Shown here: positions 27,076 to 35,899 of the stretch, piece after piece | Layout of the letters: every line of letters starts with the position of its first letter | How positions within the stretch are numbered: position 1 is the stretch's first letter | From: Streptomyces albipurpureus | Lineage (GTDB): Bacteria; Actinomycetota; Actinomycetes; Streptomycetales; Streptomycetaceae | Assembly (NCBI RefSeq): GCF_023701525.1 | Contig: NZ_JAMQAW010000007.1 | Location: 126,150-190,149, forward strand | Length of the DNA: 64,000 nt | Direction: 5' to 3' | The notes under the pieces: generated by a model | What the model was told of the DNA's origin: nothing | What the model saw: the letters and a program-made list of their open reading frames with translations, nothing else | The model's database searches: none | Made by a program: the position numbers and the translations under genes

Positions 27076-27411
27076 GGCACACTCCCGGCAGGGGTAGCTG
27101 GCTGACGTGGTCGAAGGTCGCCGAAGCGGTGTGCGCCGTGGTTCGCCGGGTGGGAGGCGGACCACGGTGAACACATCACGGCACCCGGGGGCGGGCATCC
27201 CCCACGACCAGGACGACCGCCCTCTGGCACTCACCGAGTCGAGCAAGTGGCCGGCCGCATTCGTCAGGAAAGGGACGGGCACTGGGGGCGTATCACCGGG
27301 TCCAAGGCCCTCCGGGACGGCGGACCGGTGCCGTCCGCCCGGGTCACGCAGCGCCGCACCGGGGGCGGGATCCCCTGACGACATGCCGAACGGTAGAAAT
27401 ACCTGGCCGGA
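27076..27411. other. Gap upstream of the copper-type operon
   Basis: About 335 bases without a recognised gene. The right end leads into the CsoR-like palindrome. Confidence 0.35.
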
Positions 27412-27431
27412 ATACCCCTAGGGGGTATAGT
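27412..27431 (+). promoter_or_regulatory. CsoR-like palindromic operator overlapping a -10 element
   Basis: ATACCCCTAGGGGGTAT (27412-27428) is a near-perfect palindrome matching the ATACCCC...GGGGTAT sites bound by CsoR copper repressors in Streptomyces. A TATAGT -10 box (27426-27431) overlaps its right arm, so a bound repressor would block the promoter. It stands 75 bases before the first gene of the operon. No csoR gene lies in the window. Confidence 0.75.
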
Positions 27432-27505
27432 GTTGCGACAGATGCCGGGGGCACGAAAGACACCCGAGCGCATCGCAGAGCACGCATCACACAGGTGGAG
27501 ACACG

Positions 27506-28342
27506 ATGAAGAACGATTCCGGCCACGATATGACCAGCCACAGCGGCCACGGCAGTGCCCTTCCCGGGGGACTGTCGGTCTCCCAGAGCGGGTACACCGT
27601 CGAATTCGACTCGACGATCCTCTCCACCGGGGTGCAGACGGTCACCTTCCGGGTGACCGGCCCCGATGGACAGCCGGTCACCGAGTTCACCCCCGAGCAC
27701 GAGAAGCAACTGCACCTCATCGCCGTCCGGCGCGATACGACCGGGTTCCAGCACGTGCACCCGGTGATGGACGAGAAGGGCACCTGGAGCGTCGAACTAA
27801 CCCTGGAACCGGGAGACTGGAGGTTCTTCGCCGACATCCACCCGACCGGTTTCGACGGGACCATCACGCTGGGGATCGACGCCTCGGTCGCCGGGCAGTA
27901 CGACCCGCAGCCGCTCTCCGAGGACACCCGCACCGCTCACGTCGGCGAGTTCAGCGTCACCCTCGACGGCGAACTCGTGCCCGGCGAGGCAAGCGACCTC
28001 ACGCTCACCGTCAGCCGGAACGGGCGGCCTGTCACCGACCTGCAGCCCTACCTGGGCGCGTACGGGCATCTGGTGGCGCTGCGGGTCGGCGACCTGGGCT
28101 ACCTCCACGTCCACCCGGAGGGCGAGCCCGGTGACGGCACCACCGAGCCGGGGCCCGAGATCACCTTCATGGCCGCCGCACCGTCCGGCGGCACCTACCG
28201 CCTGTACTTGGACTTCCTGCACGACGGCGTGGTCCGGACGGCCGATTTCACGGTGCGGACCGCCGCGATCACCCCCCGCTCGGACACGGCATTCCAGGCA
28301 GCACCCGAGCACATGAGCCACAACGGACACGCGCACCACTGA
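27506..28342 (+). CDS. His-rich duplicated-domain protein, probable copper binding
   Basis: 278 residues. The ends are His/Met-rich (KNDSGHDMTSHSGHG at the start, HMSHNGHAHH at the end). Two related beta-sandwich-like halves carry parallel motifs: HLIAVRRDTTGFQHVHP at ~72-86, and HLVALRVGDLGYLHVHP near residue 190. This is an internal duplication. Each HVHP plus the tails could bind Cu or Ag. Homologues usually have a signal peptide or lipobox, which is absent here. It is the first gene behind the CsoR-like operator and is followed by an AhpD-like and an exporter gene. Metal handling is inferred. Confidence 0.75.
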   Translation: MKNDSGHDMTSHSGHGSALPGGLSVSQSGYTVEFDSTILSTGVQTVTFRVTGPDGQPVTEFTPEHEKQLHLIAVRRDTTGFQHVHPVMDEKGTWSVELTLEPGDWRFFADIHPTGFDGTITLGIDASVAGQYDPQPLSEDTRTAHVGEFSVTLDGELVPGEASDLTLTVSRNGRPVTDLQPYLGAYGHLVALRVGDLGYLHVHPEGEPGDGTTEPGPEITFMAAAPSGGTYRLYLDFLHDGVVRTADFTVRTAAITPRSDTAFQAAPEHMSHNGHAHH

Positions 28343-28452
28343 CCGCAGGAACGTCACTGGGTGGCTGCCGCGACATACAGCGCGGCCAAGGGGCGTTCGA
28401 CGAGTCGAGCGCCCCGCCGCCCCCGGAACAACTCCACGCCGGAAGGACCGTC

Positions 28453-28983
28453 ATGCCCCGCCTGACCCGTCTCACGCCCGATACAGCGGTCGGCGCATCG
28501 CGCGACCTCCTCACCGAGTTGGTCTCCCGCCACGGCCAGATCGGCGAGATGGTCTCCACGATGGCGCACTCGCCCGCCGTTCTGGGCGGCTACCTCCAGC
28601 TCAGCCGGGCCATGGGGCGCGCCAAGCTCAACCGTAAGATCAGCGAACGGATCTCGATCGCCATCCAGGTCCTGCAGGGTTGCGGACTGTGTCTCGACGC
28701 TCATGTCAGCGCCGCCCGCGCAATGGGAGTGGACGAGGAGGAGATCGAGCGTGCCCACGCGGGCACCTCGGCTGATCCCGCGATCGCGGCGATCATCGCC
28801 CTCGCCATCCAGATCTACCGCGAACCCACGTCGATCACCGACGAGCAGGTCGTCGCATTGCGCGAGCACGGCTACAGCGACCGCGCGATAGCCGACGTCG
28901 TCGGCGTCGTCGCACTGAACATCCTCACCGGTGCCTTCAACCTCCTCGCCGGCCTCACGCCGGAGAGCGGCGCCGATGAGTAG
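28453..28983 (+). CDS. Carboxymuconolactone decarboxylase / AhpD-like protein
   Basis: 176 residues of the CMD/AhpD fold, normal length. The redox motif is CGLC (Cys77, Cys80) with His84 following in LDAHVSAARAMG, as in AhpD-type peroxidase partners. A thiol-dependent peroxide-reducing role is therefore more likely than decarboxylation. RBS GGAAGG precedes ATG 28453. It is in the operon behind the CsoR-like box, where copper-generated peroxides or thiol stress would need it. Confidence 0.88.
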   Translation: MPRLTRLTPDTAVGASRDLLTELVSRHGQIGEMVSTMAHSPAVLGGYLQLSRAMGRAKLNRKISERISIAIQVLQGCGLCLDAHVSAARAMGVDEEEIERAHAGTSADPAIAAIIALAIQIYREPTSITDEQVVALREHGYSDRAIADVVGVVALNILTGAFNLLAGLTPESGADE

Positions 28984-29064
28984 AGACATCCCGGCCTCCC
29001 TCTGTGGGGCCTGTCCTCCGATCCGAGGCCGTGCGCCACCGCATGGACATGGAAGGAACACGCC

Positions 29065-30339
29065 ATGCGTCTGTTCGCCAACCGCGACTACCGCCTCCTA
29101 TTCAGCGCCCAGATCATCGCCCTGTTCGGTACGGGGCTGACAACAGTGGCCCTCGGACTGCTCGCCTACGACCTCGCCGGCCCGCGCGCCGGCACGGTCC
29201 TCGCGACCGCCCTGACCGTCAAGATGGTCCTGTACGTGGTCATAGCTCCGCTCGCCGCCGCGTACGTCGACCGCTTCCCCAGAAGAACCCTCCTGGTCCT
29301 CCTCGACGTGGTGCGCGCCGCAGTGGTCCTGGCACTGCCACTCATCACCGAGGTCTGGCACATCTACATCCTGATCGGCCTACTCCAAGCCGCGTCCGCG
29401 GCCTTCACCCCGACGTTCCAGGCCGTCATCCCCGACATCGTCACCGATGAGTCGGACTACACACGCGCCCTGTCGGCATCCCAGGTCGCCTACACCATGG
29501 AAAGCCTGCTCAGCCCCGTACTGGCAGCGGTCGCCCTGGCATTTATGAGCTTCAACTTCCTGTTCCTTGGCACCTCCGCCGGATTCTTCCTCTCCGCCCT
29601 GCTCGTCCTGTCGGCGCGCATTCCCAACGCCCGTCCCAGCGGCCACGCCCAGGCATGGGACAAGGCGGCCTCGGGGATCAGGACATTCCTCAGGACACCG
29701 CGGCTGCGCGGCATCATGGCGCTCAACCTCGTGGTCGCGGCGGCAGGATCAATCGTCGTCGTCAACACCGTCAACTACGTCCGTGACGAGCTCGATGGCT
29801 CGCAGTCGGATGTCGCATGGATGCTCGCCGCCTCCGGCACCGGAACCCTCCTGGCCGCCCTCGTACTACCCCGCGTACTCGACCGGGTCGCCGCCCGCAC
29901 CGTCATGGTGGCCGGCGCCGGAGTCCTCGTGGGCGGCACGATCGCCGCGGTGGCTCTCACCGCGACCGGCCTGACCACTTGGACCGGTACGGCGATCGTC
30001 TGGACCGTGATCGGCATCGGAATGGCGCTGGTCGTCACACCGACCGGCAACGTCCTGCGCTCCTCCGTCGAACCGAACGCGATCCCCGAGGCCTTCGCGG
30101 CCCAGTTCTCCCTGTCCCACCTGGCCTGGCTGATCACCTACCCCATCGCGGGGTGGCTCGGTACGAACGCCGGCTTCGCTCTCACCTGGTCCATCCTGGC
30201 GGCCCTCGCCGGGGCGGGCGCCGTCGGCGCCCTCCTCCTGTGGCCACGCCACGACGGACGGCGAGCCGAGACCGGACCCGCGACGTCCGACCGGACCCCG
30301 CTTCGGAAGGACAGGTCCACCCTGGCCAAGGCCGCGTAG
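29065..30339 (+). CDS. MFS exporter
   Basis: 424 residues with about 12 membrane helices. It begins MRLFANRDYRLLFSAQIIALFG, the classic start of the MFS_3/enterobactin-exporter-like drug-efflux group. The loop YVDRFPRRTLLVLLDVVRA corresponds to MFS motif A. ATG 29065 follows AAGGAAC. It is third in the operon controlled by the CsoR-like promoter. It may export a metal chelate or a metal-induced toxic compound, but this is inferred from context only. A strong terminator follows. Confidence 0.9.
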   Translation: MRLFANRDYRLLFSAQIIALFGTGLTTVALGLLAYDLAGPRAGTVLATALTVKMVLYVVIAPLAAAYVDRFPRRTLLVLLDVVRAAVVLALPLITEVWHIYILIGLLQAASAAFTPTFQAVIPDIVTDESDYTRALSASQVAYTMESLLSPVLAAVALAFMSFNFLFLGTSAGFFLSALLVLSARIPNARPSGHAQAWDKAASGIRTFLRTPRLRGIMALNLVVAAAGSIVVVNTVNYVRDELDGSQSDVAWMLAASGTGTLLAALVLPRVLDRVAARTVMVAGAGVLVGGTIAAVALTATGLTTWTGTAIVWTVIGIGMALVVTPTGNVLRSSVEPNAIPEAFAAQFSLSHLAWLITYPIAGWLGTNAGFALTWSILAALAGAGAVGALLLWPRHDGRRAETGPATSDRTPLRKDRSTLAKAA

Positions 30340-30390
30340 GCGCTCTGCCGGTCTACCGGTTTGCGCGCACGCACACGATCCTGGTCAGGC

Positions 30391-30433
30391 GCATGATCGA
30401 ACAGGGCTTCCTTGAAGCCCTGTTCGATCGTGT
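30391..30433. terminator. Intrinsic terminator of the copper-type operon
   Basis: GATCGAACAGGGCTT (30395-30409) and AAGCCCTGTTCGATC (30415-30429) are perfectly complementary around a 5-base loop. The stem can extend by a few wobble pairs. It begins ~55 bases after the MFS stop codon. Confidence 0.85.
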
Positions 30434-30824
30434 CGTTGCCTCGCCGCACTGTCCGCCTCTTGTTCTTGCCGGGCATCCCGTGACCGCGGCTGCTGCCGCC
30501 GATGCCCACACCCTGGCCGGCACCTCATGGGCCCGCGTCACGGGCCACTGGCCGCTGGACCACCGAGCGAAAGGCATCCACCCGACGCTCGCCCGCGCCG
30601 AACTCCATGCCTTCCTGGCAAGCCGATGCCTCCCCCTCCACGACCGCGTTCGGTGGCCCGCGGCGCGGAACACACCGCGCCCCATCGTCCCGGGTCGCGC
30701 CAACGACCGGCCCACTGCCGCAGAACCGGCCGAGACGATCAGCGCCCTCGATACGCCCCACCAGCGAACGTGACGCCCCCTCTCCACAGGTCTGTTTCCG
30801 TAGTCACCGAGGTGAGCTCTCGGT
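30434..30824. other. Gap between convergent operons
   Basis: About 390 bases. A plus-strand frame reads HTLAGTSWARVTGHWPLDHR, but no start or family supports it. Nothing else is seen. Confidence 0.35.
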
Positions 30825-31670
30825 CTATCCGATCCGCTGGAGCGCCTTGTCACGACGCTCGGCAACGGCGGAGCCCGACTCGCGACGGGCCATCCGGCGC
30901 AGCACCATCGGGGCCGCGATCAGGCCGAGGGCGGCCCAGGCCCCAAGAACGCAGATGGTCTCCACATGCCGCCAGGATTCGCCGAGTTCGACGCTGGCCG
31001 CGCTGTCCGGTAGCAGCGCGGAGCGCATGCCGAGGCTGAGCCAGTAGAACGGGAACGCCTGGGCGGTCCACTGCAGCCACTCGGGCAGTGCGGTGATGGG
31101 ATAGAAGACGCCGGATATCGCGACCAGGCCCAGGACCGGGATCGACACAAAGCCCGCGCCCCGGGGGGTGGAGATCAGTGCGCCGAGCATGGCGCCGATG
31201 GACTGGGTTGCCACCAGTCCCAGGAGCAGCACCCAGGTCAGGGTGAGCCAGGACCCGACGCTGGCGACGTCCAGTCCGTCGACGATGAACAACCCAGGGA
31301 TCAGGAGGATCGCCAGATATGCCAGGGTGCTCCCGGAGGCCGTGACGAGCTTGCCGATGAAGTAGCCGCTGATGCCGTTCGGGGTGGCCTTGGCGCGCAG
31401 CAAGGTGCCGTCTTCGCGGTCTGCGGTGAGGTACTGGATCACCAGGAGTGCGCCCAACGCGATGAACATCCCAAGGGTGCCCGGCAGTGCGAGGGTGCCC
31501 AGGGTGAACCCGCTGGCTCCGTAGCTGCTGTCTCGGAGGAGGTGGATGGCCGTCAGGGTCGCCACCGGCCAGAACAGTTGGCCGATCAACTCGGTGCCGG
31601 AGAAGGACTGCCGCAGTTCGATCAGGCCGCGGCTCAATCCGACTCGCAGCAGTGTGGCGGTCAAGCTCAT
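30825..31670 (-). CDS. ABC-2 type exporter permease
   Basis: 281 residues with six predicted membrane helices and the ABC-2 pattern: N-terminal LIELRQSF, then LRAKATPNGISGYFIGKL, and the late FYPITALPEWLQWTAQAFPFYWL, typical of DrrB/NodJ-like drug-exporter permeases. It starts at 31670, overlapping the ATPase stop by four bases (ATGA). It is last in the operon running from the operator at 32929-32954. Exported substrate unknown. Confidence 0.92.
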   Translation of the reverse strand: MSLTATLLRVGLSRGLIELRQSFSGTELIGQLFWPVATLTAIHLLRDSSYGASGFTLGTLALPGTLGMFIALGALLVIQYLTADREDGTLLRAKATPNGISGYFIGKLVTASGSTLAYLAILLIPGLFIVDGLDVASVGSWLTLTWVLLLGLVATQSIGAMLGALISTPRGAGFVSIPVLGLVAISGVFYPITALPEWLQWTAQAFPFYWLSLGMRSALLPDSAASVELGESWRHVETICVLGAWAALGLIAAPMVLRRMARRESGSAVAERRDKALQRIG

Positions 31671-32602
31671 CGGGCTGCCTCTTCCTGGTTCTCCTTTGAG
31701 CTGTTCATCCCGGTTGCCCGGCTGGGGTGGGATTCGGTCTGCTGGACCAGGGAGAGATAGGTGTCCTCCAGGGAGGACACCCGGACCTCAAGGTTGGCTA
31801 CGGCCGCTCCGTACCGTTGAAACAGGTCGAAGACGAACGGGGTGGATGCACTGGGCTGATGGATGAACCGTTGTCCGCCGTAGGTCCAGCGCACCTCGTC
31901 CTTGCCCGCGATCTGCTGGGCGAGCTCCTGTGCCGTGCCGTCGGCGACGATCCGGCCAGCGTTGAGGATCAGGATGCGGTCGGCGAGCTTCTCCGCCTCA
32001 TGAAGGTCGTGGGTGGTGAGCACGATCGTGGTCCCCTGCTTCTCGGCGAGGTGGAGCACAAGGTCGTGGAACTCGCGTCGGGCCTGCGGATCGAGCCCGG
32101 CGGTGGGCTCGTCAAGGAAGAGCAGTTCGGGGCGGCCCACGATGCCGATCGCCACATCCAGCCGGCGTCGCTGGCCACCGGAGAGCGTGTTGATCTTCTT
32201 GTCGGTGTGCTCGGTCAGGCCGACGGCGGCTATCAGCTCGTCCGGGTTCCACGGCCTCCTGATCAGCTCGGTGGAGTAGTCGGCGTAGTAGGAGCCAAGG
32301 TGGCCCAGCAGCTCGCGCACTCGCCATTTGCCATGGTCCCGCCACGACTGCAGGACCACCCCCACTCGCGCCCGCCACCGCTCGTCGCTGTGCGCCGGGT
32401 CGGTGCCGAGTACCTCGACCCGGCCGGCCGAACGCATCCGGAAGCCCTCCAGGATCTCGATCGTCGTGGTCTTGCCCGCCCCGTTCGGTCCGAGCAGGGC
32501 CAGTACCTCTCCGCGGCGCGCCTGGAACGTCACGCCGTGCAGGACATCGTTGGTGCCGTAGCGCATGCGCAGCCCTTCGACATCCAGAGCGACCCGCGTC
32601 AC
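31667..32602 (-). CDS. ABC exporter ATP-binding protein (DrrA-like)
   Basis: 311 residues. Walker A is GPNGAGKT at 38-45, Q-loop VLQSWRDHG, signature LSGGQRRR, Walker B LLFLDEPTAGLD and H-loop TTHD. The C-terminal ~70 residues form the accessory domain seen in drug-exporter ATPases. It starts at GTG 32602, which overlaps the stop of a 35-codon ORF by four bases. With the permease it forms a two-component exporter. Confidence 0.93.
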   Translation of the reverse strand: MTRVALDVEGLRMRYGTNDVLHGVTFQARRGEVLALLGPNGAGKTTTIEILEGFRMRSAGRVEVLGTDPAHSDERWRARVGVVLQSWRDHGKWRVRELLGHLGSYYADYSTELIRRPWNPDELIAAVGLTEHTDKKINTLSGGQRRRLDVAIGIVGRPELLFLDEPTAGLDPQARREFHDLVLHLAEKQGTTIVLTTHDLHEAEKLADRILILNAGRIVADGTAQELAQQIAGKDEVRWTYGGQRFIHQPSASTPFVFDLFQRYGAAVANLEVRVSSLEDTYLSLVQQTESHPSRATGMNSSKENQEEAAR

Positions 32603-32706
32603 AGCCCACCTCGCACGCGCTCCACGAGGTCGGTTCGACCCTCCTCGCCGGCCTCAGGCTCGGCGCGATCCACGACCGCTGGAAGGCACCTGTCGTACGG
32701 GCTCAT
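32599..32706 (-). CDS. 35-residue coupled ORF ahead of the ABC ATPase
   Basis: A tiny frame, MSPYDRCLPAVVDRAEPEAG..., whose ATG overlaps the stop of the broken HTH gene (ATGA). Its stop overlaps the GTG start of the ATPase (GTGA). GGAGGCGGG precedes it. The double overlap strongly suggests translation, at least as a coupling device. No function can be assigned to the peptide. Confidence 0.5.
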   Translation of the reverse strand: MSPYDRCLPAVVDRAEPEAGEEGRTDLVERVRGGL

Positions 32707-32926
32707 CCCGCCTCCTCACATGACTCCGCGGCAATGAGCCGCTCGGCGTACTTCTCATGGACCGCCTGACGCCTGATACCGAGCGCCTCGGCGGCCTACC
32801 GCCAGATCCAGCCCGCCCGCCTCGCCTGTTCGACGGCGGTGTCTTCGAGTTGGCCGGCCAGGCGGCGGCAGTACGGCGACAGGCACGAGCGACTCCGCTG
32901 GCTCCCCGCCCACCGTATGAGCAACT
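32703..32926 (-). pseudogene. HTH regulator with in-frame TAG
   Basis: The frame reads LAGQLEDTAVEQARRAGWIW, Arg, stop, then AAEALGIRRQAVHEKYAERL and ends ESCEEAG. This is the HTH found in Streptomyces regulators (normally GW-x-WQ-x-IA-x-ALG-x-SRQAVH-x-KY). The stop at 32796-32798 is TAG where CAG (Gln) is expected, so one transition has split the gene. The N-terminus is not clearly resolved. It lies just downstream of a 26-bp palindrome and was presumably the operon's own regulator. Confidence 0.7.
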
Positions 32927-32928
32927 TT

Positions 32929-32954
32929 GGTTGACTAACTCACTTTAGTCAACC
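32929..32954 (-). promoter_or_regulatory. 26-bp palindromic operator with -35 element
   Basis: GGTTGACTAA (32929-32938) and TTAGTCAACC (32945-32954) are perfect inverted arms around CTCACT. On the minus strand, towards the HTH/ABC operon, an arm contains TTGACT, a good -35 hexamer. Repressor binding would occlude it. It lies in an AT-richer patch directly upstream of the broken HTH gene. Confidence 0.75.
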
Positions 32955-33505
32955 CTGATTGCCAAAAGCCGCTACCGCTCAGAGTGGGGCGACCCCGACC
33001 CAGCGGGCGGCCGGGCCGGTACGGACGGTTCCGGTTTCGTGTTGGGCTCGGACCTCCGCGCGATGGCTTCCGCAGCGACTGAACGACGCAGCTTGGCCAT
33101 CGGGTCACCGACCTGCCCCGGAGCGATCGCCGGAACCTGTGACGGAAGGCCGCACCGACCCAGCGGTGGTAGGCGTCCACGTCGCCGTCGCTGCCGCACA
33201 CGATCGTGGGGATGTGTCGCTCGGCGAGGCGGTCACGGTCTTCGGGGGCGCCGCATTGCCGGGCACGGCCGACGGTTCGACGACGGCACCTCGCCAGGCG
33301 CTGATTCGGCACAGGCTCTTCGAACCGCGCCCAGACATTGTCCAAAGAGCCCGGAACGGGGTTTCCAGACAATCCCCAACCCTCTGGAATCAGTGAGGTA
33401 GGCGCCCTGAACCGCCTGCCGTCATTCCTCAGGGAGCTTGGCCCATACGGCGTGCCGGACAACGTCGGATGGTCCCGTTCCCACACGAGAAAGGGAGAAG
33501 CACCC
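32955..33505. other. Gap, nothing recognised
   Basis: 550 bases. A minus-strand stretch IPTIVCGSDGDVDAYHRWVG near 33170-33230 looks like folded-protein sequence but has no intact frame and was not identified. Confidence 0.35.
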
Positions 33506-33720
33506 ATGTGCACACGCTCCTCGGTGCCGTGCCTGGACCCGCCCCGCCCGAGCGGCGCCGCCACCCTCCGGGTCGTGGCTGTCCATCAGGCCCGGGCAGC
33601 GGGTGAAGCCCCCACGACCGGCGGTGTCTCCCTCGCCTACGGGATCCACCAGGAACCCCCTCCCCGTAGTCCGCGCCGTGGTGATCCCGTCGCAGCCTCG
33701 GATCGTCCTCCGTTCATGAA
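33506..33720 (+). pseudogene. Possible frameshifted DUF5999-like small gene
   Basis: It begins MCTRSSVPCLDPPRPSGAAT and LRVVAVHQAR behind GGGAGAAG, resembling the MCxH-PPCP-x-AD...VAxHPEQGWSLLC start of DUF5999 proteins. The continuation appears only in another frame (NPLPVVRAVVIPSQPRI), where the family has LLPDGRV-x-PxRP. The middle is lost. This is a guess from pattern similarity. Confidence 0.35.
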
Positions 33721-33918
33721 GAGACCGGGCCGATCTCTGAGGGAGCTTGAGCGTGGATCGGTCCCGGAGCCGGCTTGGCAGCCAGCCCCTGACCACAGAG
33801 CCTCTCGCCCATGGGCGAGAGGAGAAGTTCAGGCGAACCAGGGGTACGACGTCGTGTCCACTCTCATGGCCCCGGCTCATGCGGAGTTGGATGCCCCATG
33901 TCCCAGAGGGGAGTGGTC

Positions 33919-34419
33919 GTGAGCGGCAGCATGCATCCGAATGCCGCATCCACACCGGCTGACCTGGTCGCGCACATGCGTCGGCTGAAGGAGCGATCGG
34001 GTCTGACCTATCGACAGATCGCTGCCCGAGCGGAGGAAGCGGGAGACATCCTGCCGTCCAGCACGATCGCCGGTGCACTCGCGCGGCAGACGTTGCCGCG
34101 GGAAGACCTTCTCAAGGCCTTCGTCCGCGCCTGCACCCGTGACGAGCAGATGGTGCAATCGTGGGCCCAGGCCCACAGGGCGGTCACCGCCCAGGGCCGA
34201 CAACCCGCGCCCCTCCCCCTTCTCGCCCCCTCAAGGGCGCGGATCCTCCCGCTGGCATCCCGCAGGGGGGCGAGTCCGCAAAACCGCCGGAGCCGACCGC
34301 TGCTCACCCTCATGCTCGCTACCGCCTGTGGAACAGCCGCCTGGCAGATCATCACCGGAGCTCGCTGGTTCACCAACAGAGCAGGTGGGCCGATATCCGT
34401 TCTCCCAAGCAATCAGTAG
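33919..34419 (+). CDS. XRE-like HTH protein with possible C-terminal membrane helix
   Basis: 166 residues from GTG 33919, which follows GAGGGGAG at good spacing; ATGs at 33898 and 33931 are alternatives. The N-terminal half is an HTH (LVAHMRRLKERSGLTYRQIA then PSSTIAGALARQTLPR), followed by a helix FVRACTRDEQMVQSWAQA. This is the same architecture as the double-HTH protein at 9267, but single. Near the C-terminus LLTLMLATACGTAAWQIITGA may span the membrane. Function unknown; a membrane-tethered regulator is possible. Confidence 0.65.
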   Translation: MSGSMHPNAASTPADLVAHMRRLKERSGLTYRQIAARAEEAGDILPSSTIAGALARQTLPREDLLKAFVRACTRDEQMVQSWAQAHRAVTAQGRQPAPLPLLAPSRARILPLASRRGASPQNRRSRPLLTLMLATACGTAAWQIITGARWFTNRAGGPISVLPSNQ

Positions 34420-34439
34420 AGGCAGACACCCGCGCTCAT

Positions 34440-35742
34440 ACTCCCAAGCGGACTCCTGTTGCGGGTGAAGTCGGCGTTGCACCGCCGACCCGGATCGCCC
34501 CGTCCGTCACGTCGTAGAAGCGCGGAAGCAGACTCGCGAGTGTCGTCTTGCCGGCCCCCGAGGGTCCCACGATCGCGGTCACCTGGCCCGGCGGACAGAT
34601 GGCGCTGACATCCCCGACCACCGTGGTCACCCCGTCGTAGGAGAAGGAGACGCGGTCGAACTCGACGCCGTGACCGGATGGCGCCTGTGGCCGTACGGGC
34701 TCGGGCAGCGGTGCCCGGGACAGTAGCCGCTCGATGTCGGCCGCACCCATCCGTCCCTTGCGCACCCCCTGGGAGGCGGTCACGGCGGGGAGGATCGAGT
34801 TGGGCAGCCCGATCGCGACGACGAGGAACGCCACCAGATCCGCGACGGCGAGCGACCCGTGGTCGACGAAGGCCAGCCCGGCGGCCGTCACCACGGTGAG
34901 GACGGCCATCTCCGAGCCGAACAGCCGCGATGCCGCCGAGCTGTGGCGAACCTCCGCGACCCACGCAGCGAATGCCCGGGTGTGCTCGTCCACGGCGTCG
35001 TCGAAGCGGCGCAGGACCCGACCCCCGGTGCCGAACGTCTTGACCACCTGGATCCCGTCGGCGTACTCGACGCTGGCGGCGCTGATCCGCGCCTCAGCGG
35101 CGATCAACCGGTTCATATGGGTCGTCATGGACCGCAGGGAAACGCGGTAGCAGACCCCCATCAGTCCCAGTACGCCCAGCACGATCAGCGCCATGGGCAG
35201 GTCGACGAAGGCCAGCTAGCCCGTCCCGGCGACCATCACCGCAACCGCCCCGGTCAGTTGTCCCAGAGCGTGCGCGATGACCTCGTGCATCTCCTCCAGA
35301 TCACCCGTCAAGGCCCTCTTGACCTTGCCCGAGCCCGCAGCACGGAACCAGCCCAACGGCAGTGCGCCCAGGTGGCGCACGATCCGTGTGCGCAGGTCGT
35401 GCAGGATCGCCGCGTCCGCGTAGTGCCCCACCCGAGAGGACCGCACGAGCAGCAGGAGCCAGAGGCCGGCGCCCCCAGCGCCGATGCCGACCCAGGTCCA
35501 GATGGCCGCGTGCGCCCCGGCGGGGTCGTCGAGCATGAGCCGTGCCATTTCGGCGACGGCGACATAGGGCACGATCCCCGCCGCCGCGCTGAAGGCCGAG
35601 AGGAGCGCGCAGGCTATGAGGTGGGTCCGGATCGGCGCGAGCAGTCGAGCCAGAGCCCCGGGGGTGCCAGTCCCCCTGACTGGTCGTCATCCGCACGTGA
35701 CTCCGCCGTGGTGACCGTGGGTGTGTCCGCTGTCGTGCTCAC
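34440..35742 (-). pseudogene. ABC-B type exporter (fused membrane-ATPase) pseudogene
   Basis: An ABC half-transporter decayed in three places. It starts at GTG 35742 (STTADTPTVTTAESRADDD). A frameshift near 35690 leads into LARLLAPIRTHLIACALLSA. The membrane domain is interrupted by TAG at 35216-35218, then resumes in the same frame with LAFVDLPMALIVLGVLGL. The ATPase ends soon after Walker A (GPSGAGKTTLASLLPRFYD). Signature and Walker B are gone. It resembles siderophore/peptide exporter subunits of the IrtA/B type. It is divergent from a MerR gene that probably controlled it. Confidence 0.85.
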
Positions 35743-35863
35743 GTTTCCGTTCCTCCTCGGGACCGATATCGCCGTCGCCGGGCTCTCCGCATCGCACCGT
35801 GTCGTCGACGCCGCCCCCACGGTCATGACCGGGCTTGGCAAGGCATGCCACCTGACTTCCATC

Positions 35864-35891
35864 TTGAGACTTCAAGGCGACTTGATCTCAA
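35864..35891. promoter_or_regulatory. Operator-like inverted repeat between ABC pseudogene and MerR gene
   Basis: TTGAGA (35864-35869) pairs with TCTCAA (35886-35891). Inside, TCAAG (35872-35876) pairs with CTTGA (35881-35885). The arrangement, ending 8 bases before the MerR start, is a plausible MerR-family site. Confidence 0.55.
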
Positions 35892-35899
35892 ATAGGCCC

